Shown: positions 1 to 7,542 of the stretch, in pieces
How the letters are laid out: each line of letters opens with the position of its first letter
Numbering within the stretch: position 1 is the first letter of the stretch
Assembly (NCBI RefSeq): GCF_014192415.1
Contig: NZ_JACHXY010000001.1
Span: 248,001-312,000 of the forward strand
DNA: 64,000 nt
Direction: 5' to 3'
From: Microbacterium proteolyticum
Lineage (GTDB): Bacteria; Actinomycetota; Actinomycetes; Actinomycetales; Microbacteriaceae
Program-made: the position numbers and the translations under genes
Notes under the pieces: generated by a model
Told to the model about the DNA's origin: nothing
Databases searched by the model: none
Seen by the model: only the letters and a program-made list of their open reading frames with translations

Positions 1-345
1 GGCGACCGGATGGGCCGACCGGGTGCCGGCATCCGCGATGCCCGCAGCCGTGGCGGGTGCGACGCGCGGCGGGGGTACGGGGGTGGTCGCGGGGACCCGG
101 GCCGCCCTCGTGCGAACGGTGGCGTCGTACCCGGCGGCACGGACCGCATCGATCAGCGCGGTGGTGTCGAGCCCTGCCGGGTAGCGCACGCGGGCCGTCT
201 CGGTCGCGAGATTCACGGCGGCTTCGACCCCCTCCACTCGGCCGAGTCGTTTCTCGACGCGGGCGACGCAGCTCGCGCAGGTCATGCCCTCGATGTCGAG
301 CACCGCCTCGGCCGCGGGTGCGGTGGCATCCGTGTTCTTGCTCAT
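1..345 (-). CDS. copA: Copper-translocating P-type ATPase, N-terminal part (runs off the left edge)
   Basis: The 115 codons visible start at ATG 345, behind a GAAGGAG ribosome site. They hold one heavy-metal-associated (HMA) domain: the metal-binding motif GMTCASC has Cys23 and Cys26, followed by VARVEKRLGRVEGVEAA. After about residue 85 comes an Ala/Pro/Val-rich linker that leaves the window. One HMA domain plus a linker is the usual N-terminus of a Cu(I)-exporting P1B-type ATPase in the cell membrane; a free-standing chaperone would end at about 70 residues, so an ATPase is more likely, though no ATPase core is seen. The palindrome 34 nt upstream of the start suggests copper-responsive control by a CsoR repressor, which is not encoded here. 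Confidence 0.8.
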   Translation of the reverse strand, partial: MSKNTDATAPAAEAVLDIEGMTCASCVARVEKRLGRVEGVEAAVNLATETARVRYPAGLDTTALIDAVRAAGYDATVRTRAARVPATTPVPPPRVAPATAAGIADAGTRSAHPVA

Positions 346-378
346 GGCTTCTCCTTCGGTCACCCCGTCAGGAACAGC

Positions 379-395
379 ATACCCCCTGGGGGTAT
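379..395. promoter_or_regulatory. CsoR-type copper operator (perfect palindrome)
   Basis: ATACCCCCTGGGGGTAT is a perfect 17-bp palindrome centred on T387. It lies in the divergent gap, 34 nt upstream of copA and about 90 nt upstream of the MFS gene. C-tract/G-tract palindromes flanked by AT pairs are the known binding sites of CsoR-family copper sensors, and the HMA-type ATPase is their usual target. Assignment to CsoR is inference from this form and context. Confidence 0.65.
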
Positions 396-486
396 TCCGT
401 GAACGGCCCACGACATGCGGGACTGCCCCGTCCCACCGGACCGCCAGCCCTATCCCGCTCCGGCCGCACGACCCTACTCTGGGACG

Positions 487-1854
487 ATGGCTGAGACGAT
501 GACCCGCGAGCAGCGCACGGTGCTGACCATCGCGGTGCTGGCCTCTTTCGTGTCGTTCCTCGACGGCACCGTCGTCAACGTCGCCCTTCCCGCCATCGCC
601 GGTGAACTCGGCGGCGGCCTCTCGACCCAACAGTGGGTCGTCGACGCCTATCTCGTGACCCTCGGCGCCTTCATCCTCGTCGCCGGCTCGCTCAGCGACG
701 TGTTCGGACGCGTGGTCGTGCTGCGCGTCGGTCTCATCGGCTTCGGTATCACCTCGGTCGCCATCGCCGCGGCGCCCACGGCGGAGTTCCTCATCGTGGC
801 GCGCGCAGTGCAGGGCATCGCGGGAGCACTACTGGTGCCCAGCTCGCTCGCCCTGATCACCTCCACCTTCCGCGGGCCCGCACAGGCCCGCGCTATCGGC
901 ATCTGGACCGGGGCCACGACCGTCGCGATCATCGCCGGCCCCTTGATCGGCGGCATCTTCGTCGACACGCTGTCGTGGCGCCTGGCGTTCCTGGTGAACG
1001 TGGTGCCGATCGCGGTGACGATGTGGCTCCTCGTGCGCCTCGGGCACCGCGACCACCGTCGTCCCGGCGCGCGCGTCGACATCGTCGGGGCCGTGCTGTG
1101 CGCCGTCGGCCTGGGCGGCGTCGTCTTCGCCCTGATCGAGCAACCGAACCTCGGGTGGGCGTCGCCCGTGATCTGGCTGCCGGGACTCATCGGCGCCGCC
1201 GCCTTCATCGGCTTCATCGTGCGTCAGCGCCTCGCCCGCGATCCGATGATGCCGCTCGACCTCTTCCGCGCACGCAATTTCTGGGCGGGCAATCTCGCCA
1301 CCGTTTTCGTCTACGCCGCGCTCTCTCTCAACGGCTTCGTCGTGAGCGTGTACCTGCAGCAGGGCGCCGGCCTCTCCGCGACCCTCGCAGGCCTCGCCTC
1401 GCTGCCCAGCACCCTCCTCATGATCCTGTTGAGCTCGCGCATGGGCGCCCTGGCCGGGCGCTACGGTCCGCGGCTGTTCATGACCCTCGGGCCGGTCCTG
1501 ATGGCGCTCGGGTCGCTTCTGCTACTGAGCGTCCGCGACGACTTCGACTACTGGACGCAGGTGCTCCCCGGCATCGTCGTCTTCGGCCTGGGCCTGACCG
1601 TGACCGTCTCGCCGCTGACCGCGGCCGTGCTGGGTGCGATCGAGACCGAGCGGTCGGGAATCGCGTCGGCCGTGAACAACGCCGTTTCCCGCGTCGCCGG
1701 GCTGCTGGCGATCGCGGCGGTCTCGGCGGTCGTCGGCGGGTCGCTCGACCTCGACGGGTTCCACCGCGCCGCCATCGTCACCGCCGCACTGATGCTGCTC
1801 GGAGCTGCGGCGTCGTTCGTCGGCATCCGCAATCACCTGTCGCGGACGGACTGA
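487..1854 (+). CDS. MFS transporter, DHA2 (EmrB/QacA-like) drug exporter family
   Basis: A 455-residue integral membrane protein, likely a proton-driven exporter with 14 transmembrane segments. Seen in the sequence: LDGTVVNVALP at residues 25-35 (motif D1 of DHA2 exporters), QWVVDAYLVTLGA at about 49-61, the inter-helix motif A region GSLSDVFGRVVVLR at 67-80, and GPLIGGIFVDTLSWR, the exporter motif C region. The start at ATG 487 puts the first helix about 10 residues in, as in the family; the open frame extends to 415 but that addition is Pro/Arg-rich and unlike the family. The gene is divergent from copA, so it could share copper-linked control, but the substrate cannot be read from the sequence. 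Confidence 0.85.
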   Translation: MAETMTREQRTVLTIAVLASFVSFLDGTVVNVALPAIAGELGGGLSTQQWVVDAYLVTLGAFILVAGSLSDVFGRVVVLRVGLIGFGITSVAIAAAPTAEFLIVARAVQGIAGALLVPSSLALITSTFRGPAQARAIGIWTGATTVAIIAGPLIGGIFVDTLSWRLAFLVNVVPIAVTMWLLVRLGHRDHRRPGARVDIVGAVLCAVGLGGVVFALIEQPNLGWASPVIWLPGLIGAAAFIGFIVRQRLARDPMMPLDLFRARNFWAGNLATVFVYAALSLNGFVVSVYLQQGAGLSATLAGLASLPSTLLMILLSSRMGALAGRYGPRLFMTLGPVLMALGSLLLLSVRDDFDYWTQVLPGIVVFGLGLTVTVSPLTAAVLGAIETERSGIASAVNNAVSRVAGLLAIAAVSAVVGGSLDLDGFHRAAIVTAALMLLGAAASFVGIRNHLSRTD

Positions 1855-1980
1855 TCCGACGCGGCGCCGTTCCGAGTCCCTTCGGTGCCCGCCCCGACCC
1901 GCGACATCGGTTCGCGCGGGTGGACCCCCTCACGGATGCCGCGACTCGACGACGGAGCCGGCGGCGGGCGCGAGGGGCAA

Positions 1981-2925
1981 TCAGCGGAGGAGCGCGCGCG
2001 TGCGCTCCACGTCGTCGGCCATCTGCACCAGCAGCGCGTCGATCCCGTCGAAGGCGGTCATGCCGCGGACACGCTCGACGAAGCGCACCTCGACGTGGTG
2101 TCCGTAGAGGTCGAGCCCCGTCTCATCCAGGACGTACGCCTCGACCTGCCGGGAGTGGACATCATCGAACGTGGGGTTGGTGCCGACGCTGATCGCGGCG
2201 GGGTAGCTGATGCGGCGCGCGCCGTCGACATCGACGAGCCAGCCGGCGTATACACCGTCGGCCGGCACGAAGCCCTCGAGGTCTTGCGACAGGTTCGCCG
2301 TCGGGTATCCGAGATCCCGTCCGCGTTTCAGCCCGTGCACGACCTCGCCCCACACCGACGGGGCTCGCCCCAGGAGGCGTGCGGCGGTGGTCACATCGCC
2401 GGCCGACAGCGCCTCGCGGATCCACGTCGACGACACGCGCCGGTCGGCGTGCACGGCGCGCACGTCATCGACCACGTCGACGCGGAAACCGTGCTCCGCG
2501 CCCATCCGCTCGAGCAGGGCCGGATCGCCCGCGCCGCCCGCGCCGAAGCGGAAGTCGCGCCCGACGAGCACCGTGCGCGCCCGGAGGGCGTCGACCAGGA
2601 TGCTGCGGACGAACTCCTCCGCGGCGATGGACGCCAGCGCGTCGTCGAAGGTGAGGAGCAGGGTGGCATCCACTCCGGCACGTTCGAGGAGCTCGAGCTT
2701 CTGGTGCGGTCCGATCACGTCGGGCGGGCAGCGTTCGGGCTTCAGCACGCTGAGCGGGTTGCGGTCGAAGGTCACCGCCACGACCCGCGACCCGTCGGAC
2801 GCATCGACGCGGGCCCGGTCGATCACGGCGCGGTGGCCGGTGTGGACGCCGTCGAACTTGCCGATCGCCACCACCGACGGACCGAAGTCGGCGGGGACCT
2901 CGGCGGGATCGCGGAACACGATCAT
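1981..2925 (-). CDS. ribF: Bifunctional riboflavin kinase / FAD synthetase
   Basis: Makes FMN from riboflavin and ATP and then FAD from FMN and ATP, in the cytoplasm. The 314-residue length fits the family. The N-terminal adenylyltransferase domain has KFDGVHTGH at residues 23-31 (nucleotidyl transferase motif; Lys replaces the more usual Asn before Phe) and VSSTWIREAL at 164-173. The C-terminal kinase domain has RGRDLGYPTANL, with the PTAN motif at 208-211. ATG 2925 is chosen because the family begins right there and it overlaps the stop of the upstream membrane gene as ATGA, so translation is probably coupled. It is the last gene of a minus-strand run that starts at 5176. Confidence 0.95.
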   Translation of the reverse strand: MIVFRDPAEVPADFGPSVVAIGKFDGVHTGHRAVIDRARVDASDGSRVVAVTFDRNPLSVLKPERCPPDVIGPHQKLELLERAGVDATLLLTFDDALASIAAEEFVRSILVDALRARTVLVGRDFRFGAGGAGDPALLERMGAEHGFRVDVVDDVRAVHADRRVSSTWIREALSAGDVTTAARLLGRAPSVWGEVVHGLKRGRDLGYPTANLSQDLEGFVPADGVYAGWLVDVDGARRISYPAAISVGTNPTFDDVHSRQVEAYVLDETGLDLYGHHVEVRFVERVRGMTAFDGIDALLVQMADDVERTRALLR

Positions 2926-3341
2926 GTCGTCGCCCGGCGGTGGCGCATCAACCACCACAGGCCGAGGAAGGGAAGGACCAGCGGGATGAACAGGTAGCCG
3001 TAGCCGTACACCGACCAGACCGTGGGGTGCTGGAACAGCGCGGGGTCGACCAGGCTCAGCGTGCCCACGACGAGCACGCCGACGAGCTCGAAGCCGATCG
3101 CGATCCATGCGACGCGGTACCAGGCGGGCCGCGCCGAGAAGATCAGGGCGAGCGTCGCGAGGATGTAGACGACAGCGGCGAGCGCCGACAGCGAATACGC
3201 CAACGGGGCGTCGTCGAACTCGCGGGCGATCTGCACGAAGGAGCGGCCCGTGGCGGCGAGCGCCATGATGCCGTAGACGACGACGAGGACACGGCCGATG
3301 CCGGTCATCCCCCGGGTGCGGGTGGGAGTGGTGGATGCCAT
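2922..3341 (-). CDS. Small four-helix membrane protein, unknown function
   Basis: 139 residues with about four hydrophobic helices (around 15-30, 50-68, 77-98 and 115-130), a basic C-terminus (MRHRRATT) and no catalytic motif I recognise. A GAGGGG ribosome site precedes ATG 3341; a second Met at codon 12 is possible. The stop overlaps the ribF start (ATGA), which argues for co-expression. A flavin or riboflavin transport role would be guesswork. Confidence 0.75.
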   Translation of the reverse strand: MASTTPTRTRGMTGIGRVLVVVYGIMALAATGRSFVQIAREFDDAPLAYSLSALAAVVYILATLALIFSARPAWYRVAWIAIGFELVGVLVVGTLSLVDPALFQHPTVWSVYGYGYLFIPLVLPFLGLWWLMRHRRATT

Positions 3342-3411
3342 GACCCCTCGATTCTAGTTCTCCGGCGCCCGGGCCGAGCGGTGCGCCCGTGTCACGGCAT
3401 CCGCGAACCCG

Positions 3412-3780
3412 TCAGGCGATCTGCACCGTCCAGATCACGTGCATGCGCCACACCATCACGGCGACCGCGAGGGCGGCGACGCCCATGATGACGGTGCTCC
3501 AGCGGCTGCGTTCGATCAGCGCCCACGCGACTCCCGCGACCGGCACCAGCGCCGCCGAGACCAGGTAGGTCCAGAACTCCAGCAGGCTGCCCGACGGCGG
3601 GTTGCCCGCGAACGGGGCGATGAGCGCCACGACGATCTGCACGACGAGCAGAAGCTCGATGAGCGCGAGGGATCCGACCGTCACGTCTCCCGGCCGGCGG
3701 CCGACGAGTCCCGCGATGACGGCGACGGTCCCGGCCAGCACCGCGATGCCCACCTGCGCGAGGGTGAACCACAGGATCAT
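3412..3780 (-). CDS. Small integral membrane protein, unknown function
   Basis: 122 residues made almost wholly of hydrophobic segments (about four helices: 3-25, 37-55, 68-88 and 96-115), with a short basic loop GRRPGD. The start ATG 3780 overlaps the stop of truB as ATGA, so the gene is translationally coupled to truB. Seventy bases separate it from the next membrane gene. No motif gives a function. Confidence 0.7.
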   Translation of the reverse strand: MILWFTLAQVGIAVLAGTVAVIAGLVGRRPGDVTVGSLALIELLLVVQIVVALIAPFAGNPPSGSLLEFWTYLVSAALVPVAGVAWALIERSRWSTVIMGVAALAVAVMVWRMHVIWTVQIA

Positions 3781-4670
3781 CGGTCGACCTCCTCGGGCAT
3801 GTTCATGACGCTCTTGAGCTGCGCCCCGCGCTTCTCGACGATGCCGATCAGCCGGCCGTCGGGGTCGATCGCGGCGGCCACGGCTCCGGTGAGGCGACCT
3901 CCCCCGTCGATGCGCTTCCCGTGGCGGAGGTCCCGCGCCTCGTCCGCCCCGACGGCGAGGGCGCCGACCACCACGGCCGCGGCTGTCGCCGGTTCGATGA
4001 GGGCGTCTTCGGCGATGTCGTCGACGGATGCCGCGGCGGCCACCTCGAACGCCCCGATGCGCGTGCGACGCAGCATCGTCAGGTGCCCGCCGACGCCGAG
4101 CGCGCGCCCGAGGTCGCGGGCGAGGGCGCGGATATAGGTGCCGCTCGTGCAGTCGACGACGACATCGAGCGCGATGACACCGTCGCCTCGGCGCACAGCG
4201 CGGACGTCGAAGCGCGACACCGTCACGCGTCGGGCCTTCAGCTCGACCTCCTCGCCGGCCCGGGCGAGGTCATAGGCGCGGCGGCCTCCGACCTTGATCG
4301 CCGAGACCGTGCTCGGCACCTGCTCGATCTCGCCGGTGAGTGCGGCGATCCCCGCGGCGATCGCCTCGTCGGCGACCGCGGCCACGGCCGTGGCATCCGC
4401 CCGCTCCGTCTCGACCCCGTCGGCGTCGTCGCTGTCCGTGGCGATACCGAGCACGATCGTCGCCTCGTACGTCTTGTCGGCGCCGACGATGTAGGTCAGC
4501 AGCCGTGTGGCGCCCTCGACGCCGAGCACCAGCAGACCCGTGGCCATGGGGTCGAGCGTGCCCGCGTGCCCGATCTTGCGGGTACCGAGCGCGCGACGTG
4601 CGCGCGAGACGACGTCATGGCTGGTGATGCCCCCCGGCTTGTCGACCAGGAGGATGCCGGCACGGACCAT
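3777..4670 (-). CDS. truB: tRNA pseudouridine(55) synthase TruB
   Basis: Isomerises U55 of the T-loop of tRNAs. 297 residues; the N-terminus GILLVDKPGGITSHDVV and the catalytic loop GHAGTLDPMATG (catalytic Asp40) are diagnostic, and RAGEEVELKARRV and CTSGTYIRALARDLG are further TruB blocks. The C-terminal 60 or so residues form the PUA-like RNA-binding tail of the long actinobacterial type. ATG 4670 shares a base with the stop of the preceding gene (TGATG), and the stop overlaps the next start (ATGA), so the gene sits in the middle of a coupled operon. Its nearness to rbfA and infB is common in bacteria. Confidence 0.95.
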   Translation of the reverse strand: MVRAGILLVDKPGGITSHDVVSRARRALGTRKIGHAGTLDPMATGLLVLGVEGATRLLTYIVGADKTYEATIVLGIATDSDDADGVETERADATAVAAVADEAIAAGIAALTGEIEQVPSTVSAIKVGGRRAYDLARAGEEVELKARRVTVSRFDVRAVRRGDGVIALDVVVDCTSGTYIRALARDLGRALGVGGHLTMLRRTRIGAFEVAAAASVDDIAEDALIEPATAAAVVVGALAVGADEARDLRHGKRIDGGGRLTGAVAAAIDPDGRLIGIVEKRGAQLKSVMNMPEEVDR

Positions 4671-5176
4671 CAGCAGAAGTCTCCGAAGACCTGCACGGGG
4701 TGGGCCGGGTCGGAGTTCTCGACGATGACGGAGGCGGCAGCCTTCGGCCGCGTCGTGCGCAGGTAGTGCTTCTCGGCATCCGGAAGCTCCGGACGCGGGG
4801 CGCCGATCGGCGGATTGCTCTCGAGCCAGACGGAGAAGTTCCACAGACCCCGCACGTCGGTGGTGTGCAGGAAGCGTCCCGAGACGACGAGCACCGCGTC
4901 GGCGGGGGCGACATCGCCCGGACCGAACGGTTCGCCCGCACGGAAGGGGGCGATCAGACTCTCACGGGCGTGCGGCGCGCCGTCAGCCAGGGCGACGCGG
5001 TATGCGGTGGTCCCCTCCTGCTCGACGGCCGCCGCGAAGGCATCCGCGAAGGCACCGGCCGCTCCGCTGTCCAGCGCGTCGATGGCGACCACGACGCGCC
5101 CCGCGCGGCTGTTCTGCCGCATCAGGCCGAGCAGACTCCGCTGCAGGTCACGGGCGGTGTTCTCGGACGACGACAT
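4670..5176 (-). CDS. Uridine-kinase-like protein with a degenerate P-loop
   Basis: 168 residues with the outline of the uridine kinase / P-loop kinase fold: a first strand GRVVVAIDAL (26-35) and a C-terminal half AVLVVSGRFLHTTDVRG, NFSVWLE, YLRTTRPKA and VIVENSDP that resembles the family's EG-hFLH, sugar-recognition and 'DNxDP' regions. The nucleotide loop, however, reads AIDALDSGAAGAFAD where active members have G-[SA]-G-K-[ST]; the Walker lysine and the following Ser/Thr are absent. It is therefore probably not an active kinase. It heads the truB operon, sharing one base with truB (TGATG). A structural or regulatory role is inference. Confidence 0.6.
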   Translation of the reverse strand: MSSSENTARDLQRSLLGLMRQNSRAGRVVVAIDALDSGAAGAFADAFAAAVEQEGTTAYRVALADGAPHARESLIAPFRAGEPFGPGDVAPADAVLVVSGRFLHTTDVRGLWNFSVWLESNPPIGAPRPELPDAEKHYLRTTRPKAAASVIVENSDPAHPVQVFGDFC

Positions 5177-5338
5177 GCTCCCAGCCTACTTTCGCCGACG
5201 CGGGTCCGCCCCGCGGCATCCGGTCACCTCGCGTCGGGCTCGCCGCCCACCGCCGTGCGCGCCGCCGGTCCCGGCTCGGCGTTGCGCGGTGCACGCCGCC
5301 GCGGCCGGCTCGGCGTCGCGCGGAACGCGAACGCGTGC

Positions 5339-5403
5339 GAGAAACGCGATCCGCCGGAAGAAACGGCGGGACGAAGCGTTTCCACCCGCCGATCGCGTTT
5401 CTC
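5339..5403. repeat. 65-bp palindromic repeat, copy 1
   Basis: Ends in a perfect 12-bp inverted repeat, GAGAAACGCGAT / ATCGCGTTTCTC, with a second nested pair (GGAAGAAACG / CGTTTCC) inside. It differs from copy 2 at four positions, three of them clustered in the loop. The symmetry suggests a hairpin-forming mobile-type or REP-like intergenic repeat. Confidence 0.8.
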
Positions 5404-5533
5404 ACGACGTTCAGCGCCGCCGCCGCGCCGCCGCCGCTCCGCCACCGCGCCGCTGCCGCTCCGCCACCCACCGACGCCTCGTGAGCCCGCCCCGCCCCCG
5501 CCCCGCCCCCTCCGCCCCCTCCGCCCCCTCATC

Positions 5534-5598
5534 GAGAAACGCCATCCGCCGGAAGAAACGCCCCGACGAAGCGTTTCCACCCGCCGATCGCGTTTCTC
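5534..5598. repeat. 65-bp palindromic repeat, copy 2
   Basis: Second copy in the same orientation, 195 bp from copy 1 and ending 50 bp before the mutY start. The ends pair as TCGAGAAACGC / GCGTTTCTCGA if one flanking TC/GA step is counted. Inner sequence CGCCGGAAGAAACG and GACGAAGCGTTTCCACC is shared with copy 1. Confidence 0.8.
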
Positions 5599-5648
5599 GA
5601 TGCGAAGCCGCGAGCGCGGACGCCCGCACGCACTCGTAGGCTGGACGG

Positions 5649-6527
5649 ATGCCAGGACTCGCCGCCCCGCTCATCGCCTGGTACGGCCAGGCGGCGCGCG
5701 ACCTCCCCTGGCGACGCGAGGGGTTCGGGGCGTGGGGCACGCTCGTCAGCGAATTCATGCTGCAGCAGACCCCCGTCGCGCGGGTCATCCCGCACCTCGA
5801 GGCCTGGCTCACGCGGTGGCCGACCCCGTCGGACCTGGCCGCCTCGTCCCCCGGCGACGCGGTGACCCAGTGGGCCAACCTCGGCTACCCCCGTCGGGCG
5901 CTGTGGCTGCACCGAGCCGCGGTCGAGATCCGCGATCGGCATGACGGGGTCGTGCCGCGCGAGGTCGAGGCTCTGCTCGCGCTCACCGGCATCGGCGACT
6001 ACACCGCTCGCGCGGTGGCGGTGTTCGCGTACGGGGATCGGCATCCGGTCGTCGACACGAACACGCGCCGGGTGCTGGCGCGCGCCGTCGATGGAGCCGC
6101 ACAGCCCGGCCCGCCCCACCGCCGCGACCTCGTGGCGATGGCGGCGGAACTCCCCGACGACGTCGCCGAGGCGGCCGTCGTCAACGCCGCCGCGATGGAG
6201 CTGGGTGCGATCGTCTGCACCGCCCGATCGCCGAAGTGCGAGCTCTGCCCGCTCGCGGGGCAGTGCGCATGGCGCGCGGCGGGGTATCCGGAGTCCGAGG
6301 ATCGCCGCCGCAAGCAAGCGACCTACGAGGGCAGCGACCGGCAGGCGCGCGGCGCGGTGCTGAGAGTGCTCCGCGACGCCGCGCCCTGCCCCGTGCAGCT
6401 GGTCGCCGTTCTGCCCGACTGGCCGGACGCCGCCCAGCGCGATCGCGCGATCGACTCGCTCGTGACCGACGGCCTCGCCGAGGCGTTCGACGGCATCCTG
6501 CGTCTCCCGGGCCATCCGGCATCCTGA
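5649..6527 (+). CDS. mutY: A/G-specific adenine DNA glycosylase MutY
   Basis: Removes adenine paired with 8-oxoguanine. The 292 residues contain an HhH-GPD glycosylase fold: catalytic Glu35 in SEFMLQQTP, helix-hairpin-helix LTGIGDYTA around 112-120, catalytic Asp136 in VVDTNTRRV, and a 4Fe-4S loop with Cys190, Cys197, Cys200 and Cys206 (C-X6-C-X2-C-X5-C), the MutY/Nth spacing. The NUDIX-like 8-oxoG-recognition domain at the C-terminus of the E. coli enzyme is shortened or missing, as in many actinobacteria. It stands alone on the plus strand between two minus-strand translation gene blocks. Confidence 0.93.
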   Translation: MPGLAAPLIAWYGQAARDLPWRREGFGAWGTLVSEFMLQQTPVARVIPHLEAWLTRWPTPSDLAASSPGDAVTQWANLGYPRRALWLHRAAVEIRDRHDGVVPREVEALLALTGIGDYTARAVAVFAYGDRHPVVDTNTRRVLARAVDGAAQPGPPHRRDLVAMAAELPDDVAEAAVVNAAAMELGAIVCTARSPKCELCPLAGQCAWRAAGYPESEDRRRKQATYEGSDRQARGAVLRVLRDAAPCPVQLVAVLPDWPDAAQRDRAIDSLVTDGLAEAFDGILRLPGHPAS

Positions 6528-6833
6528 TTCCGGGGTTTCACGTCCCACGTCCCGCGGCTCACGTTCGCGGCACACAACCCCCGCGGGGGGAGGGCGCTGC
6601 TACGGCATCGGTACGGGGCGTCGATCGGCCGCGCCGGATGGGAGCAGGGCAGGCTCACGTGCCCAGCGATCAGCAGATCGCGCGCCTCCCCTGCACACCG
6701 CCTGCAATGAAATCATGCGATGCACGGGACAACCCGTCGGTCCCGAAGGTGCCGGACGTGTGCGCCCCGGTGACGACGAACGGCCGGATGCCACCCGCTC
6801 GGGGTGGGCATCCGGCCGTCGAAGCCAGCGGGC
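6528..6833. other. Gene-free gap between convergent mutY and rbfA
   Basis: About 306 bases with no plausible gene. The only clear structure is the strong hairpin at 6781-6818 near the rbfA end; the rest shows no repeat shared with other gaps of the window. Confidence 0.5.
6781..6818. terminator. Hairpin terminator between convergent mutY and rbfA
   Basis: CGGCCGGATGCC pairs with GGCATCCGGCCG, extended by an ACCC/GGGT step, in a 38-base hairpin 16 bases beyond the rbfA stop. There is no U-tract, usual for GC-rich actinobacterial hairpins. It can serve both strands. Confidence 0.6.
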
Positions 6834-7325
6834 TCAGGCCCGCGTGCCGTCCTCGTCATCGTCGTCGACGACGTCGTCCTCGTCGAGGTCGTCGTCGTCG
6901 TCTTCGGTGTCGCGCGGCTTCACGTACGGGTCGGCGTCACCGGCGTACGCGGCCGATGCCGCGAGTCCCGCGACCGACTCGTCGCGCTCACGCGCTTCGC
7001 GCAGGAGCGCCGCGATGTGATCGGCGTTCTCGGGGATCGCGTCGAGGATGAACTCGAGCGACGGGGTGAGACGCGTGTTGAGGTTCTTTCCCACCTCGCT
7101 GCGCAGCATGCCGGTCGCCGACTTCAATGCCGCCGCGGTGTCGTTGCGGTGCGCCTCGTCGCCCATGACGGTGTAGAACACCGACGCGTGCTGGAGGTCG
7201 CCGGTGACGCGGACGTCGGTGATCGTCACGAATCCGAGCCGCGGGTCGCGCAGCCCCTTCTCGAGCCGCTCAGCGAGCACCACGCGAATGCGGTCGGCCA
7301 CACGGGCCTGTCGTTCCCCTGCCAC
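6834..7325 (-). CDS. rbfA: 30S ribosome-binding factor RbfA
   Basis: Assists late maturation of the 16S rRNA 5' end in the 30S subunit. 163 residues: the KH-type core includes RVADRIRVVLAERLEKGL, GFVTITDVRVTGDLQHA and VFYTVMG, ending at about 120. The tail is strongly acidic, with DDDDDLDEDD and DDDDED runs; such tails are common in actinobacterial RbfA but not conserved in sequence. GTG 7325 follows AAAAGGAG closely. It lies downstream of infB in the same direction, the normal order, with a 217-base spacer that contains an inverted repeat. Confidence 0.93.
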   Translation of the reverse strand: MAGERQARVADRIRVVLAERLEKGLRDPRLGFVTITDVRVTGDLQHASVFYTVMGDEAHRNDTAAALKSATGMLRSEVGKNLNTRLTPSLEFILDAIPENADHIAALLREARERDESVAGLAASAAYAGDADPYVKPRDTEDDDDDLDEDDVVDDDDEDGTRA

Positions 7326-7428
7326 TGCCTTCTCCTTTTGTCTTCATACCGCCACGAGTCGAGCGCCCCGCGGCTCATTGCCGGGTGGGGGGCACGTCGC
7401 GGGGCAACTGCACCAGCGGAGGCCGGTT

Positions 7429-7493
7429 GGGGTGTGCATCTCCGAGGGCATCGGGGGTAGGAGCCCCGCTCTGCTCTCGGAGTTGCACACCCC
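7429..7493. repeat. Imperfect inverted repeat in the infB-rbfA spacer
   Basis: GGGGTGTGCATCTCCGAG and CTCGGAGTTGCACACCCC are complementary over 18 bp with one mismatch and a 29-base loop. In the infB-rbfA transcript this forms a strong hairpin, which could act as a terminator/processing site. Partial echoes (GGGGCAACTGCACC at about 7400) sit beside it. Confidence 0.6.
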
Positions 7494-7542
7494 GCAGGCC
7501 GAAGCGGGAGCCGCGCCCCGTGGCACGACTCCCGCACGACGA

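Larger units (their letters stand above)
5177..5648. other. Gene-free, repeat-rich spacer upstream of mutY
   Basis: This 472-base gap holds no credible gene. It carries two 65-bp palindromic repeats (listed separately), a CGCCGC-rich stretch between them, and a threefold 9-bp pyrimidine run of type CCCCCTCCG at about 5505-5531. Promoters for both the leftward truB operon and the rightward mutY gene must lie here, but I can fix neither. Confidence 0.6.

Noticed and set aside
5404..5533. A coding or structural element in the CGCCGC-rich stretch between the two 65-bp repeats
   Set aside because: Simple-sequence composition with short pyrimidine repeats; no frame or symmetric fold stands out.
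6600..6794. Small minus-strand frame between mutY and rbfA
   Set aside because: Sixty-four residues of Arg/Pro/Ser-rich sequence, no ribosome site, overlaps the terminator hairpin.
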